In this document: positions 7,670-14,307 of the stretch, piece after piece
How positions within the stretch are numbered: position 1 is the first letter of the stretch
How the letters are laid out: every line of letters begins with the position of its first letter
Assembly (NCBI GenBank): GCA_002493085.1
Contig: DKXQ01000085.1
Location: 472-25,638 of the forward strand
Direction: 5' to 3'
DNA from: Lachnoclostridium sp. UBA7122
GTDB lineage: Bacteria > Bacillota > Clostridia > Lachnospirales > Lachnospiraceae
Length of the DNA stretch: 25,167 nucleotides
Notes under the pieces: model-generated
What the model was told of the DNA's origin: nothing
Seen by the model: the letters and a program-made list of their open reading frames with translations, nothing else
Database searches by the model: none
Program-made: the position numbers and the translations under genes

Positions 7670-7698
7670 ATAATAACAAATCATTAGTATAATGTAAA
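7670..7698 (-). promoter_or_regulatory. Promoter of the sigma-like gene
   Basis: On the minus strand TTTACA (7693-7698) and TATTAT (7670-7675) are 17 bases apart, giving a leader of roughly 38 bases before the ATG at 7625. The ribosome site is weak (AAGGGA about 12 bases away). The 315-base region 7626-7940 separates two divergent genes and holds this promoter and the one for the flavin reductase; I see no gene or RNA in the rest of it. Confidence 0.7.
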
Positions 7699-7882
7699 GC
7701 TGCCAGAGAATTTACTCTTTGTATCATTGAAAGTTATAAAAATTTGCATTTTACTAAAAGCCAGCCAAACATATATTGCAGAGCAAGTTATTTAAAAAGT
7801 GGCACAATATACCTAAACTTTCGTATACCCAGGTAAAGTTACACTATCTTTTTAAAATGTAATAGTCACACGTTGTAAAATA

Positions 7883-7891
7883 TGGTATTAT
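7883..7891 (+). promoter_or_regulatory. Extended -10 promoter of the flavin reductase-like gene
   Basis: TGGTATTAT gives an extended -10 (TG at 7883-7884, TATTAT at 7886-7891). No good -35 lies at the right distance, which is usual for extended -10 promoters. TTGTAA at 7873-7878 with an A/T-rich hexamer near 7897 is an alternative. The leader would be about 45 bases and ends in a strong AGGAGG. Confidence 0.45.
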
Positions 7892-7940
7892 ATTAATATA
7901 TCAAGCAGTGAAAACATAATTAATTCAGGAGGTAAAAATT

Positions 7941-8447
7941 ATGCATTCTTTTCAAAAAATTACATCAGACATAGTAGAACTGAATCCATTTGAAAAAATA
8001 GGAAAAGACTGGATGCTTGTAACAGCTGGCAATGAAGAAAAAGTAAATACAATGACTGCATCATGGGGAGCGCTTGGACAAATGTGGGGAAAAGATGCCG
8101 CCTTTATAGTTATCAGGCAAAGCCGCTATACAAAAGAATTTATAGACAGAGAAGGAAAGTTTTCGCTAAACTTTTTAAATGAAAAACACAAAACCCTGAT
8201 GAAGTTCCTAGGAGCAGTTTCGGGACGCCATGAAGATAAAATTAAAGAAGCTGGTGTTGAAATCGCTTATCATTATGGAGTACCTGTTGTTGACCAGGCT
8301 AATTTTATTTTAATCTGCCGTGTAATGTCTGCAACATTGCTTAAGCCAGAGGACTTTACTGATAAGGAAATTGATAAAGCATGGTACAAAGATGGGGATT
8401 ATCATACGCTTTATATAGCAGAAGTTACAAATATTATAGCAAGATAA
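7941..8447 (+). CDS. Flavin reductase-like FMN-binding protein
   Basis: A 168-residue protein with the pattern of the flavin reductase-like split-barrel family: an N-terminal strand entering NPFEKIGKDWMLVTAG, then the flavin-contacting stretch NTMTASWGALGQMW (roughly residues 36-49), a conserved aromatic/basic IRQSRYTKEFI, and FSLNFLNE. Proteins of this family bind FMN and either reduce free flavin with NAD(P)H or act as small flavoproteins in anaerobes; the exact substrate cannot be read here. The start is fixed by AGGAGG seven bases upstream. It stands alone: a divergent gene on its left and an independent RNA promoter on its right. No transmembrane segment or signal peptide is visible, so it is cytosolic. 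Confidence 0.85.
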   Translation: MHSFQKITSDIVELNPFEKIGKDWMLVTAGNEEKVNTMTASWGALGQMWGKDAAFIVIRQSRYTKEFIDREGKFSLNFLNEKHKTLMKFLGAVSGRHEDKIKEAGVEIAYHYGVPVVDQANFILICRVMSATLLKPEDFTDKEIDKAWYKDGDYHTLYIAEVTNIIAR

Positions 8448-8499
8448 ATATTTTTAATTATGCAATATATATATTTTTATAAAAATAATGTATAAAATA

Positions 8500-8528
8500 T
8501 TGACAAAATTAGATAAAAGGTGTATCAT
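8500..8528 (+). promoter_or_regulatory. Consensus promoter of the structured RNA
   Basis: A perfect TTGACA (8500-8505) is followed after 17 bases by TATCAT (8523-8528), one of the strongest promoter matches in the window. Transcription should begin near 8535. It lies 50 bases after the flavin reductase stop and does not face an immediate gene, but an RNA that ends at a strong terminator 165 bases on. Confidence 0.75.
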
Positions 8529-8534
8529 AAAAAA

Positions 8535-8700
8535 GCGGTTTAGATGTACAATATATGTACCTGATATGTTTCACACATTGAAATATCAGATTGAACTGAT
8601 TTATACGAGGAGAAGGTATTTTTTAGTTACTTGGGGATGTAACCGGAGATATTGCCAGCGGACCTGTCACTATATAGCAGGTCCGCTGGTTTGTTTTTTT
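8535..8700 (+). ncRNA. Unassigned structured RNA, promoter to terminator
   Basis: A strong promoter and a strong intrinsic terminator define a transcript of about 165 nt with no convincing reading frame. Folds visible by eye are CTGATA/TATCAG (8561-8566 with 8584-8589) extended by TTTCA/TGAAA (8569-8573 with 8579-8583); a competing ATCAG/CTGAT pairing (8585-8589 with 8596-8600), which cannot coexist with the first; and GTTAC/GTAAC (8626-8630 with 8639-8643) closing a GGGG-containing loop. It then reaches the terminator. Competing stems ahead of a terminator suggest a switching leader for the PHP gene starting at 8783, but a free small RNA is equally possible. It matches no riboswitch, 6S, SRP, tmRNA or T-box consensus that I recognise. 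A 108-codon frame through it is spurious, since it would begin upstream of the promoter. Confidence 0.55.
8655..8700 (+). terminator. Strong intrinsic terminator of the structured RNA
   Basis: A perfect 12-bp GC-rich stem (arms 8655-8666 and 8678-8689, 11-base loop) is followed directly by TTTGTTTTTTT. It stands 83 bases before the PHP gene start, so transcripts from the promoter at 8500 should mostly stop here unless an upstream structure prevents it. Confidence 0.9.
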
Positions 8701-8702
8701 AA

Positions 8703-8732
8703 TTGCCAGCAGGCTGGCAAATATGGTATGAT
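8703..8732 (+). promoter_or_regulatory. PHP gene promoter with embedded palindrome
   Basis: TTGCCA (8703-8708) and TATGAT (8727-8732) are 18 bases apart with TG at 8724-8725 making an extended -10. A perfect inverted repeat TTGCCAGC-AG-GCTGGCAA (8703-8720) covers the -35 and half the spacer. This layout is typical of a repressor operator, but it could also be a chance hairpin. Its core resembles the palindrome at 1273-1289. Confidence 0.55.
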
Positions 8733-8782
8733 TTTGTTTATACTGATGTTAAATAAAAGAAACAGAACGGAGCAGACAGGTT

Positions 8783-9451
8783 ATGAAAACGGAATTACAT
8801 GCACACACAAGTGAAACAAGCCCATGTGCTAATATAAGTGCTGGCAGGCTTGTAAGAATGTACGAAGATAAAGAATATGACGCTGTTGTTATTACAGACC
8901 ACTATAGCAAATGGGTGATGGAACGCAATAGTATTATAAAACCACAGGAGTTTACAGAATTTTTCCTTGAAGGATACCACAAAGCATATATGTATGCACA
9001 AAACCATAACTGCAATATAAAAATACTGCCTGGTGCAGAAGTTAGTTTATTGGAAAGCCCGGATGACTATCTGCTATATGGCGCAGATGAAGAGTTTTTC
9101 TGGCAAAATCCACTTTTATTTAAAATGCCGCTTAAGAAACTTTATAAGCTGTGCCATAAAAATGGAATACTTCTTGTGCAGGCACACCCGTTCAGGGCTT
9201 ATTGTACACCTGCTGATGCACATTTTCTTGATGGTGCAGAGGTCTATAATGGCAATCTGCGCCATAATAGTAATAATAACAAAGCCCGTAAGTGGGCAGT
9301 AGAAAACGGCCTTATTATGACCTCTGGAAGTGATTTCCATGAAGAAGAGGACCTTGCAAGGGGTGGTATAATTACAGAAGAGAATTTTAACTCTGTACAT
9401 GAACTTGCACAAATACTAAAAGAAGGCAGTTACAGCATTATCACATCTTAA
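8783..9451 (+). CDS. PHP-domain metal-dependent phosphoesterase
   Basis: The 222-residue protein shows the PHP motifs in order: ELHAHT (His6, His8), ITDHY (Asp39, His40), PGAEVS (Glu86), QAHPFR (His135) and GSDFHE (Asp184, His186). These residues bind two or three metal ions and hydrolyse phosphoester bonds. Stand-alone PHP proteins include histidinol phosphatase and nucleoside-phosphate phosphatases; this one is shorter than typical histidinol phosphatases and lies away from histidine genes, so I leave the substrate open. It is cytosolic. The gene is preceded by an RNA terminator and a palindromic promoter and is followed after 20 bases by the YihY-family gene, probably in one transcript. 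No separate strong ribosome site is present beyond GGAG/CAGG near 8774-8780. Confidence 0.88.
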   Translation: MKTELHAHTSETSPCANISAGRLVRMYEDKEYDAVVITDHYSKWVMERNSIIKPQEFTEFFLEGYHKAYMYAQNHNCNIKILPGAEVSLLESPDDYLLYGADEEFFWQNPLLFKMPLKKLYKLCHKNGILLVQAHPFRAYCTPADAHFLDGAEVYNGNLRHNSNNNKARKWAVENGLIMTSGSDFHEEEDLARGGIITEENFNSVHELAQILKEGSYSIITS

Positions 9452-9471
9452 TCTGGAAGAAAGGAAAATAT

Positions 9472-10323
9472 ATGAAACATAATATATTAATACGGTCTTT
9501 TCTTAAAATATATAATCTGGCAGAAATGTTTTCAGATGAAATTAAAAAAACTGCTATACCGGCATTTTCCGGACAGTCAGCTTTTTTTATGATGCTGTCA
9601 TTTTTTCCGTTTATTATGTTTTTACTGGCTCTTCTCAGATTTATGCCTTTTACGGAAGATGCCCTTATAAGTGTTCTGGAGGCATTTATACCTACATCAT
9701 TCCACCAGTTTTTAGAAACAATTATATCTGGAATATACCATAGCCAGTCTGCCACGCTTCTTCCCATAACAATTATTACATCATTGTGGCTTGCCTCTAA
9801 ATCATTTCTTTCTCTTGCCAATGGTCTGAATTTTGTATATGAAATTAATGAAACCAGAAACTTTATACTGATACGCATTTATTCTGTGATTTATACAATA
9901 ATATTTGCACTGTTAATTATTGCCAGTCTTACAGTTATGGTATTTGGAAACAGCATATATTTTTTTATAAGAAAACACTTTCCGCTGCTTCAGGGATTTA
10001 TACTGTCAGTAATCAGTTTAAGGTCTGTTATAAGCTTTTTTATAATGTTTTGCTTTTTCATAATAATGTATAAAGCCATACCTAATAGAAAAAGTAATTT
10101 TAAAAGCCAGGTTCCTGGAGCGCTTACCGCAACATGTGGATGGCTCATCTTTTCATGGCTGTACTCATATTATGTAGACCATTTTAATAACTACGCAACA
10201 TTTTATGGCACCATGACAGTTATTGCACTTCTTATGGTATGGCTTTATGCATGTATGTATATACTTTTCTTAGGCGGATTAATAAATAAGATGCTGGACA
10301 AAAATATTATTTTTAATAAATAG
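9472..10323 (+). CDS. YihY/BrkB family inner membrane protein
   Basis: A 283-residue protein with about six membrane segments (roughly residues 36-56, 96-118, 136-163, 185-203, 216-236, 246-270). Family hallmarks are the early AFSGQSAFFMMLSFFPF segment, SLWLASKSF before the second helix, and the closing YATFYGTMTV plus MVWLYACMYILFLGG. The family was once called ribonuclease BN because of a mapping error; its true function is not established, with transport or envelope roles proposed. The start has AGAAAGGA at a good distance. It sits 20 bases after the PHP gene. Its stop lies only three bases from the stop of the convergent SpoIID-like gene, so any terminator must lie inside that gene. Confidence 0.92.
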   Translation: MKHNILIRSFLKIYNLAEMFSDEIKKTAIPAFSGQSAFFMMLSFFPFIMFLLALLRFMPFTEDALISVLEAFIPTSFHQFLETIISGIYHSQSATLLPITIITSLWLASKSFLSLANGLNFVYEINETRNFILIRIYSVIYTIIFALLIIASLTVMVFGNSIYFFIRKHFPLLQGFILSVISLRSVISFFIMFCFFIIMYKAIPNRKSNFKSQVPGALTATCGWLIFSWLYSYYVDHFNNYATFYGTMTVIALLMVWLYACMYILFLGGLINKMLDKNIIFNK

Positions 10324-10326
10324 CAC

Positions 10327-11955
10327 TTATTTTGATACCTTTTTAATATTCTGTATCTTTGTTCCTCTAAAATAATGTTTAAGAATTGTGTCATAGCCTT
10401 CGCCAGACTCTGCCATTGCTGCTGCTCCTGTCTGGCTAAGGCCTGCACCATGGCCAAAACCACCACCTGTTATTTTAAAGGAAATACTTTTTTTAGAATG
10501 TTTTTCATCAATATAAAATGCTGCACTGGGAAGCATTGAATATGAAGATATGCTTTCACCACCTTTTCTGTTTATTCTTTCATAGACAGGCGCAAGGACT
10601 TTTCTTATATTATACTGTGTACATACTTTGACTACATTATTTGTGCCAACAATGACAAGCTCTGTAACAAGACCGCTTTCTTGTCTTTTTTCAACACGCA
10701 GCTTTTTGATTTTTCCAATGCTTTTTAATGGTTTTTGGACATATTTGCCATTTTTATTCTGTGTAAGTACAAGTGATTTATCAGAAAGATAACAATTATA
10801 CAGTGCAGAATCAATTCTATTACTTAGATTAGCAGCACTAAGTGTCACATTCCACCTGTACCAGTCATCACCGCTGTCATATGTTTTATTGTTATCAGAA
10901 TTGATAAAATCCCTGAAAGCTTTTTCATCTGATAAGTTTATACTGTCCGTGCCAGCAGCATTTTTCCTGCGTGTCTGCAGTGCCCCACGCAGATATGGAA
11001 CTTCATCTGGCGTATTCCAGACATCCTGGCCGTCTGCTGTACATCCCCACGATGTTGCAAAGTAATATGTAACAATAATTTCCCCTTTTCTTGTCACAAC
11101 CTGGCCATAAGTTTCATCTACTGCCCTTTTTGAACGCTTGTCGCTTGGTATATTATTATAAACCTGGCATGCCACGCTGTCGTCAAGGTCAGCATTATAA
11201 GCTTTATATCTTTTTTCCCTAATCTGGTTGTAAGCGTAGCTTCTTGCACAGACAGCCTGTGCTTTAAGTGCTTCCATACCGCTTTCTGTAGGCATCTCAC
11301 TTGGTACTACGGCATAAAGGTATTTTTCAAGCGGCAGCTCATTAACCATAAGAAAGCCTTTTTTAGTCCATTTTATTTCCATGCTGCCACTGTACACAGG
11401 ATGTATGTCACGCCGTTTAAAAGATAATATCTTAATTCCTGAATTATTTGCAGGACTTATTATAAATTTCTTTTTCTTTATGCCTTTCTTTGATGTGTTG
11501 AAAGAAACTTTTTTGCCTGCTTTATAACTGGTTGTTTTATTTCCATCTGTAACGTTAAAGCCGCTGTCACAAGTAAGACTTATACTGTTATGGTAGTAAC
11601 TTCCAAAACCATCTGACATAATAAGAATCCTTACATTCTGGGAAGGTCCAGGCTTAAGTGGTTTCTTTGTGGCTGCTGGCTTTTTTGTATTTGCAGGTTC
11701 TTTTGTAGCCTCTGGTCTTTTTGTGGCTGCAGGTTCTTTTGTAACCTCTGGTTTTTCTGTGGCTGCTGGCTCTTTTGTAACCTCTGGTTTTTCTGTGGCT
11801 GCTGGCTCTTCTGTATACTCCTGGTTTACAATGTTTTTGCTGGTTTCTTTTACATCATTAAGCGTGATATAGCCTTTAAGATATGCCTCTGATAACACAC
11901 AAATAAGGCAAAGCACAGATAATGCCAATAACAATTTAAATTTTTTTCTGTTCAT
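10327..11955 (-). CDS. Membrane-anchored SpoIID/LytB-domain protein with repeat stalk
   Basis: From the ATG at 11953-11955 (GAGGGG seven bases upstream) the protein has 542 residues. Residues 6-25 form an N-terminal membrane anchor or signal, and residues 50-97 are four 12-residue repeats (EPAATEKPEVTK type), rich in Pro, Glu and Lys, acting as an extracellular stalk. The SpoIID domain follows: VVPSEMP with Glu220, matching the catalytic acid of SpoIID, then KAQAVCARSYAY and a C-terminal GGGFGHGAGLSQTGA. SpoIID is a lytic transglycosylase that trims peptidoglycan from which SpoIIP has removed stem peptides during spore engulfment; long stalked versions also occur as vegetative LytB-type proteins. 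A reading starting at 12204 would run through a terminator and the neighbouring gene and is rejected. No clear promoter was found; TGGACA with TATAAA at 15 bases inside the ATPase gene is a weak candidate. Confidence 0.9.
   Translation of the reverse strand: MNRKKFKLLLALSVLCLICVLSEAYLKGYITLNDVKETSKNIVNQEYTEEPAATEKPEVTKEPAATEKPEVTKEPAATKRPEATKEPANTKKPAATKKPLKPGPSQNVRILIMSDGFGSYYHNSISLTCDSGFNVTDGNKTTSYKAGKKVSFNTSKKGIKKKKFIISPANNSGIKILSFKRRDIHPVYSGSMEIKWTKKGFLMVNELPLEKYLYAVVPSEMPTESGMEALKAQAVCARSYAYNQIREKRYKAYNADLDDSVACQVYNNIPSDKRSKRAVDETYGQVVTRKGEIIVTYYFATSWGCTADGQDVWNTPDEVPYLRGALQTRRKNAAGTDSINLSDEKAFRDFINSDNNKTYDSGDDWYRWNVTLSAANLSNRIDSALYNCYLSDKSLVLTQNKNGKYVQKPLKSIGKIKKLRVEKRQESGLVTELVIVGTNNVVKVCTQYNIRKVLAPVYERINRKGGESISSYSMLPSAAFYIDEKHSKKSISFKITGGGFGHGAGLSQTGAAAMAESGEGYDTILKHYFRGTKIQNIKKVSK
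11665..11808 (-). repeat. 36-bp tandem repeat, four units, in the SpoIID-like gene
   Basis: Four consecutive in-frame 36-bp units encode the 12-residue stalk repeats. The units at 11737-11772 and 11773-11808 are identical over all 36 bases; the units at 11701-11736 and 11665-11700 have diverged. Identity of adjacent units suggests recent duplication, so stalk length may vary between strains without breaking the frame. Confidence 0.93.
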
Positions 11956-11969
11956 TGTTTTCCCCTCAC

Positions 11970-12001
11970 AAAAACTGCCATTCCGGGCTTCCAGAATGGC
12001 A
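11970..12001 (-). terminator. Intrinsic terminator after the ABC-class ATPase gene
   Basis: On the minus strand an 8-bp stem (TGCCATTC with GAATGGCA, ten-base loop) is followed by AG and five U. It lies directly after the ATPase stop and 15 bases before the SpoIID-like start, so it should insulate the two genes or limit read-through. Confidence 0.75.
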
Positions 12002-12008
12002 TAAAAAT

Positions 12009-13718
12009 TTATATAATTCCCCTGTACCTGTCCAGGCATGCAAAAATATCCTGCTTGCGTACCTGTGCCATTGAAACCGGCAGATAAGTATCTTTGCAGA
12101 GTGATTTCAGTCCTTTTTCCTGAAGCTGCCCCCATAGCCTGTCCACAGCTGCGGCCGCGTCCATTTCCCTGGTCTCCATCTGCTCTGCAAGTTCTTTTAA
12201 ACAATAGGCAAGTGTTGTAGTCTGTTCAGAATCCAGAATCTGCTCAAGATATCTTAAATCAACAGTTTCTTTTCCAATAGAAAAACTGTTCCTGCCAAAC
12301 TGCTTAATCTTAACCTGGCCTCTTTTTTTATCCATCTTTTTTACTTTAAGAATACGTTTCTTTTTATCAAACAGTACACTGGCAGAAACTGGTATATCCT
12401 GCCTATAGTATTTACTTTCCCTGCCTTCTAGTATCTTATGCACTTTGTCTGTTATATCATATGCATGGTAATTATCCATCTGCAGAATCTTATCTGCGAT
12501 ATAAAAATAAGAGCCTGAGCTTCCTGCTACAATAATTACTGATATCCCATGTTCTTCATACAGTTTTCTTGCCTGTAATGTAAATGGCGTAATTGGTTCA
12601 TGTTCACCAGAAACTACTTCCTGCATCAGTGAATCACACACCATAAAATTTGTTGCACAAGTATCTTCATCAATTAACAGTACCTTTGCTCCTGCCTGTA
12701 ATGCTTCTGCTACATTGGCTGCCTGTGATGTAGAGCCGCTTGCATCTTCAGTTGAAAAATCAGTTGTGTTCTTCTTGTTAGGCAAATCACTAATAAATGG
12801 TGAGATATTTACATGTGAAACCGCCCGCCCGTCCTCTGCCCTTATTTTAGCTGCTGTGCCAGATGTAATTACATATTCCCTGCCATCACCTTCAATATGC
12901 TGGTAAATTCCCTGTTCAAGCGCTTTTAAAAGAGTGGATTTTCCATGGTACCCACCACCAGCGACCAGTGTGATTCCCTCTGGAATACCCATTCCTTTGA
13001 TTTTGCCCTTATATGGAAGTTCAAGTTCTATCTCCATGCTTGCTGGCGACTGGAACTTCACTGCATTTTTCATAGGTTTTTGCGAAACACCGCTTTCTCT
13101 TGGAAGAACTGCCCCATTTGCAATAAACGCCACAAGTTTCCTTTTTTCCAGTTCTTCCCTTATGAAATGCTGGTCTTCTGACAACTCTATTTTCCTTCTG
13201 GTTTCTTCTGCATCCAGGTTTTTATAATACATTGACTTTTCTACAGCCTTTGGAATATAGTCAAAAAGAATCTTTCTCAGTTCATATGAATTAATAGTAC
13301 GTCCATTAGCGGGGAAACCAGCTTCAAATCTGGCAAGAAGGCTGCCGCTGTCAATCTCAAATGCAGTCCGCTCTAAGACTTCCTGCCCACATCTGCTGAC
13401 ACTTATAAGCCCGCTTTTTCCAGAGCCCTTTGCCTTGAACATATATTCCATAACAGCTTTTCCAAACTGTCTTTCCAGGTAATCCTGAAGAGCAATTCTT
13501 CTGTAATCTATATTGTAGTATTCTTCTGGGAATCCTGCCTGCTCCTTTTTTACCTGTATGCCAAGCTTAGAAGGTGCTGCAAACGGGTCACCCTGTACAT
13601 GGTAAATATCCAGCTGGTAGCCTGGAAACTGGTAACTTCCCTTTAAATCTTTATAAGCTGGATAACTTTTTCTATTAATGTCCATTAAAAGTTTATCTAA
13701 ATCAACTGATGATTTCAT
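12009..13718 (-). CDS. ABC-class ATPase (PF09818 type)
   Basis: A soluble ATPase of 569 residues from the ATG at 13716-13718. N-terminal KSYPAYKDLKGSY is typical of the predicted ABC-class ATPase family PF09818 (COG3044). The Walker A is GGGYHGKSTLL (about 254-264); the signature-like stretch is DASGSTSQAAN (about 325-335) instead of the usual LSGGQ; the Walker B is VLLIDEDTCATNFM with Asp350 and Glu351. VIIVAGSSGSYFYIAD follows, as in the family. No membrane segment or transporter partner is present. A trypanosome relative, MRB1590, binds RNA in mitochondrial RNA editing; the bacterial role is unknown. An alternative start at 13769 overlaps the cyclophilin gene and has no ribosome site, while GAGG lies seven bases before 13718. 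It follows the cyclophilin gene by 16 bases and shares its promoter. Confidence 0.88.
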   Translation of the reverse strand: MKSSVDLDKLLMDINRKSYPAYKDLKGSYQFPGYQLDIYHVQGDPFAAPSKLGIQVKKEQAGFPEEYYNIDYRRIALQDYLERQFGKAVMEYMFKAKGSGKSGLISVSRCGQEVLERTAFEIDSGSLLARFEAGFPANGRTINSYELRKILFDYIPKAVEKSMYYKNLDAEETRRKIELSEDQHFIREELEKRKLVAFIANGAVLPRESGVSQKPMKNAVKFQSPASMEIELELPYKGKIKGMGIPEGITLVAGGGYHGKSTLLKALEQGIYQHIEGDGREYVITSGTAAKIRAEDGRAVSHVNISPFISDLPNKKNTTDFSTEDASGSTSQAANVAEALQAGAKVLLIDEDTCATNFMVCDSLMQEVVSGEHEPITPFTLQARKLYEEHGISVIIVAGSSGSYFYIADKILQMDNYHAYDITDKVHKILEGRESKYYRQDIPVSASVLFDKKKRILKVKKMDKKRGQVKIKQFGRNSFSIGKETVDLRYLEQILDSEQTTTLAYCLKELAEQMETREMDAAAAVDRLWGQLQEKGLKSLCKDTYLPVSMAQVRKQDIFACLDRYRGII

Positions 13719-13734
13719 AGCAGACCTCATATAA

Positions 13735-14253
13735 TCAGCATTTCTCTGGTTCAGGATATTCCCTGCCATCTGTATTTGCAGACACCTTAATCATTACTTG
13801 TGTCTCTAATGGCATGTCCTGCATATCAGTAGCTGTTTCTGCAATGGCATTTACAACATCCATTCCTTCTGTTACCTTGCCAAAAGCTGCATATGAGCCG
13901 TCAAGGTGTGGAGCATCCTTATGCATAATAAAAAACTGTGAACCAGCAGAATCAGGCATTGAAGAGCGTGCCATCGAAAGTACGCCTGCTGTATGTTTCA
14001 GGTTATTTGCAAAGCCGTTCATTGCAAATTCACCTTTAATTGAATAACCTGGACCACCTGTCCCATTGCCATCCGGGTCACCACCCTGTATCATAAATCC
14101 ATTAATTACCCTGTGAAATACCAGTCCGTTATAAAAGCCTTTATTTATAAGAGAAATAAAATTATTGACTGTATTTGGAGCTATATCAGGATATAATTCT
14201 GCCTTAATAATACCTGATGTTGTTTCAAAAGTTACGGTTGGATTATTTAACAT
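13735..14253 (-). CDS. Cyclophilin-type peptidyl-prolyl cis-trans isomerase
   Basis: Speeds proline isomerisation during protein folding. From the ATG at 14251-14253 the protein has 172 residues, the size of single-domain bacterial cyclophilins. Core motifs are VFHRVINGFMIQGGDPDGNG, with the catalytic Arg in FHR, the GxGGPGYSIKGEF loop, SQFFIMHKDAPHLDGSYAAF (substrate pocket) and FGKVTEGMDVV. No signal peptide is present, so it is cytosolic. A perfect AGGAGG lies six bases upstream; the in-frame extension to 14307 would include the promoter and is rejected. It has its own promoter overlapping the end of the upstream gene and leads directly into the ATPase gene. Confidence 0.96.
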   Translation of the reverse strand: MLNNPTVTFETTSGIIKAELYPDIAPNTVNNFISLINKGFYNGLVFHRVINGFMIQGGDPDGNGTGGPGYSIKGEFAMNGFANNLKHTAGVLSMARSSMPDSAGSQFFIMHKDAPHLDGSYAAFGKVTEGMDVVNAIAETATDMQDMPLETQVMIKVSANTDGREYPEPEKC

Positions 14254-14278
14254 ATTGTCCTCCTTAAGTTTTTTTGCT

Positions 14279-14307
14279 ATTATAATACTACCTGCCAGAT
14301 AAGTCAA
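14279..14307 (-). promoter_or_regulatory. Promoter of the cyclophilin-ATPase unit
   Basis: TTGACT (14302-14307) and a perfect TATAAT (14279-14284) are 17 bases apart on the minus strand. The -35 hexamer contains the stop codon of the upstream gene (14304-14306). The leader to the cyclophilin ATG would be only about 20 bases. Confidence 0.85.

Noticed and set aside
8637..8642. ATGTAA start-stop in the structured RNA as a leader minigene
   Set aside because: It could be chance; GAGGAG lies about 27 bases away, too far to serve it.
8641..8689. Known riboswitch classes (fluoride, manganese, guanidine, THF, ZTP) for the RNA before the PHP gene
   Set aside because: I compared remembered consensus cores with the sequence and found only short chance matches.
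8488..8814. 108-codon plus-strand frame through the intergenic RNA
   Set aside because: It begins upstream of the TTGACA promoter, includes a strong terminator, lacks a ribosome site, has an implausible Cys/Arg/Tyr-rich composition and overlaps the PHP gene start.
10327..12204. Longer SpoIID-like frame starting at 12204
   Set aside because: The extra N-terminus is antisense-free but overlaps the ATPase gene and its terminator, whereas the ATG at 11955 has GAGGGG and begins a proper membrane signal.
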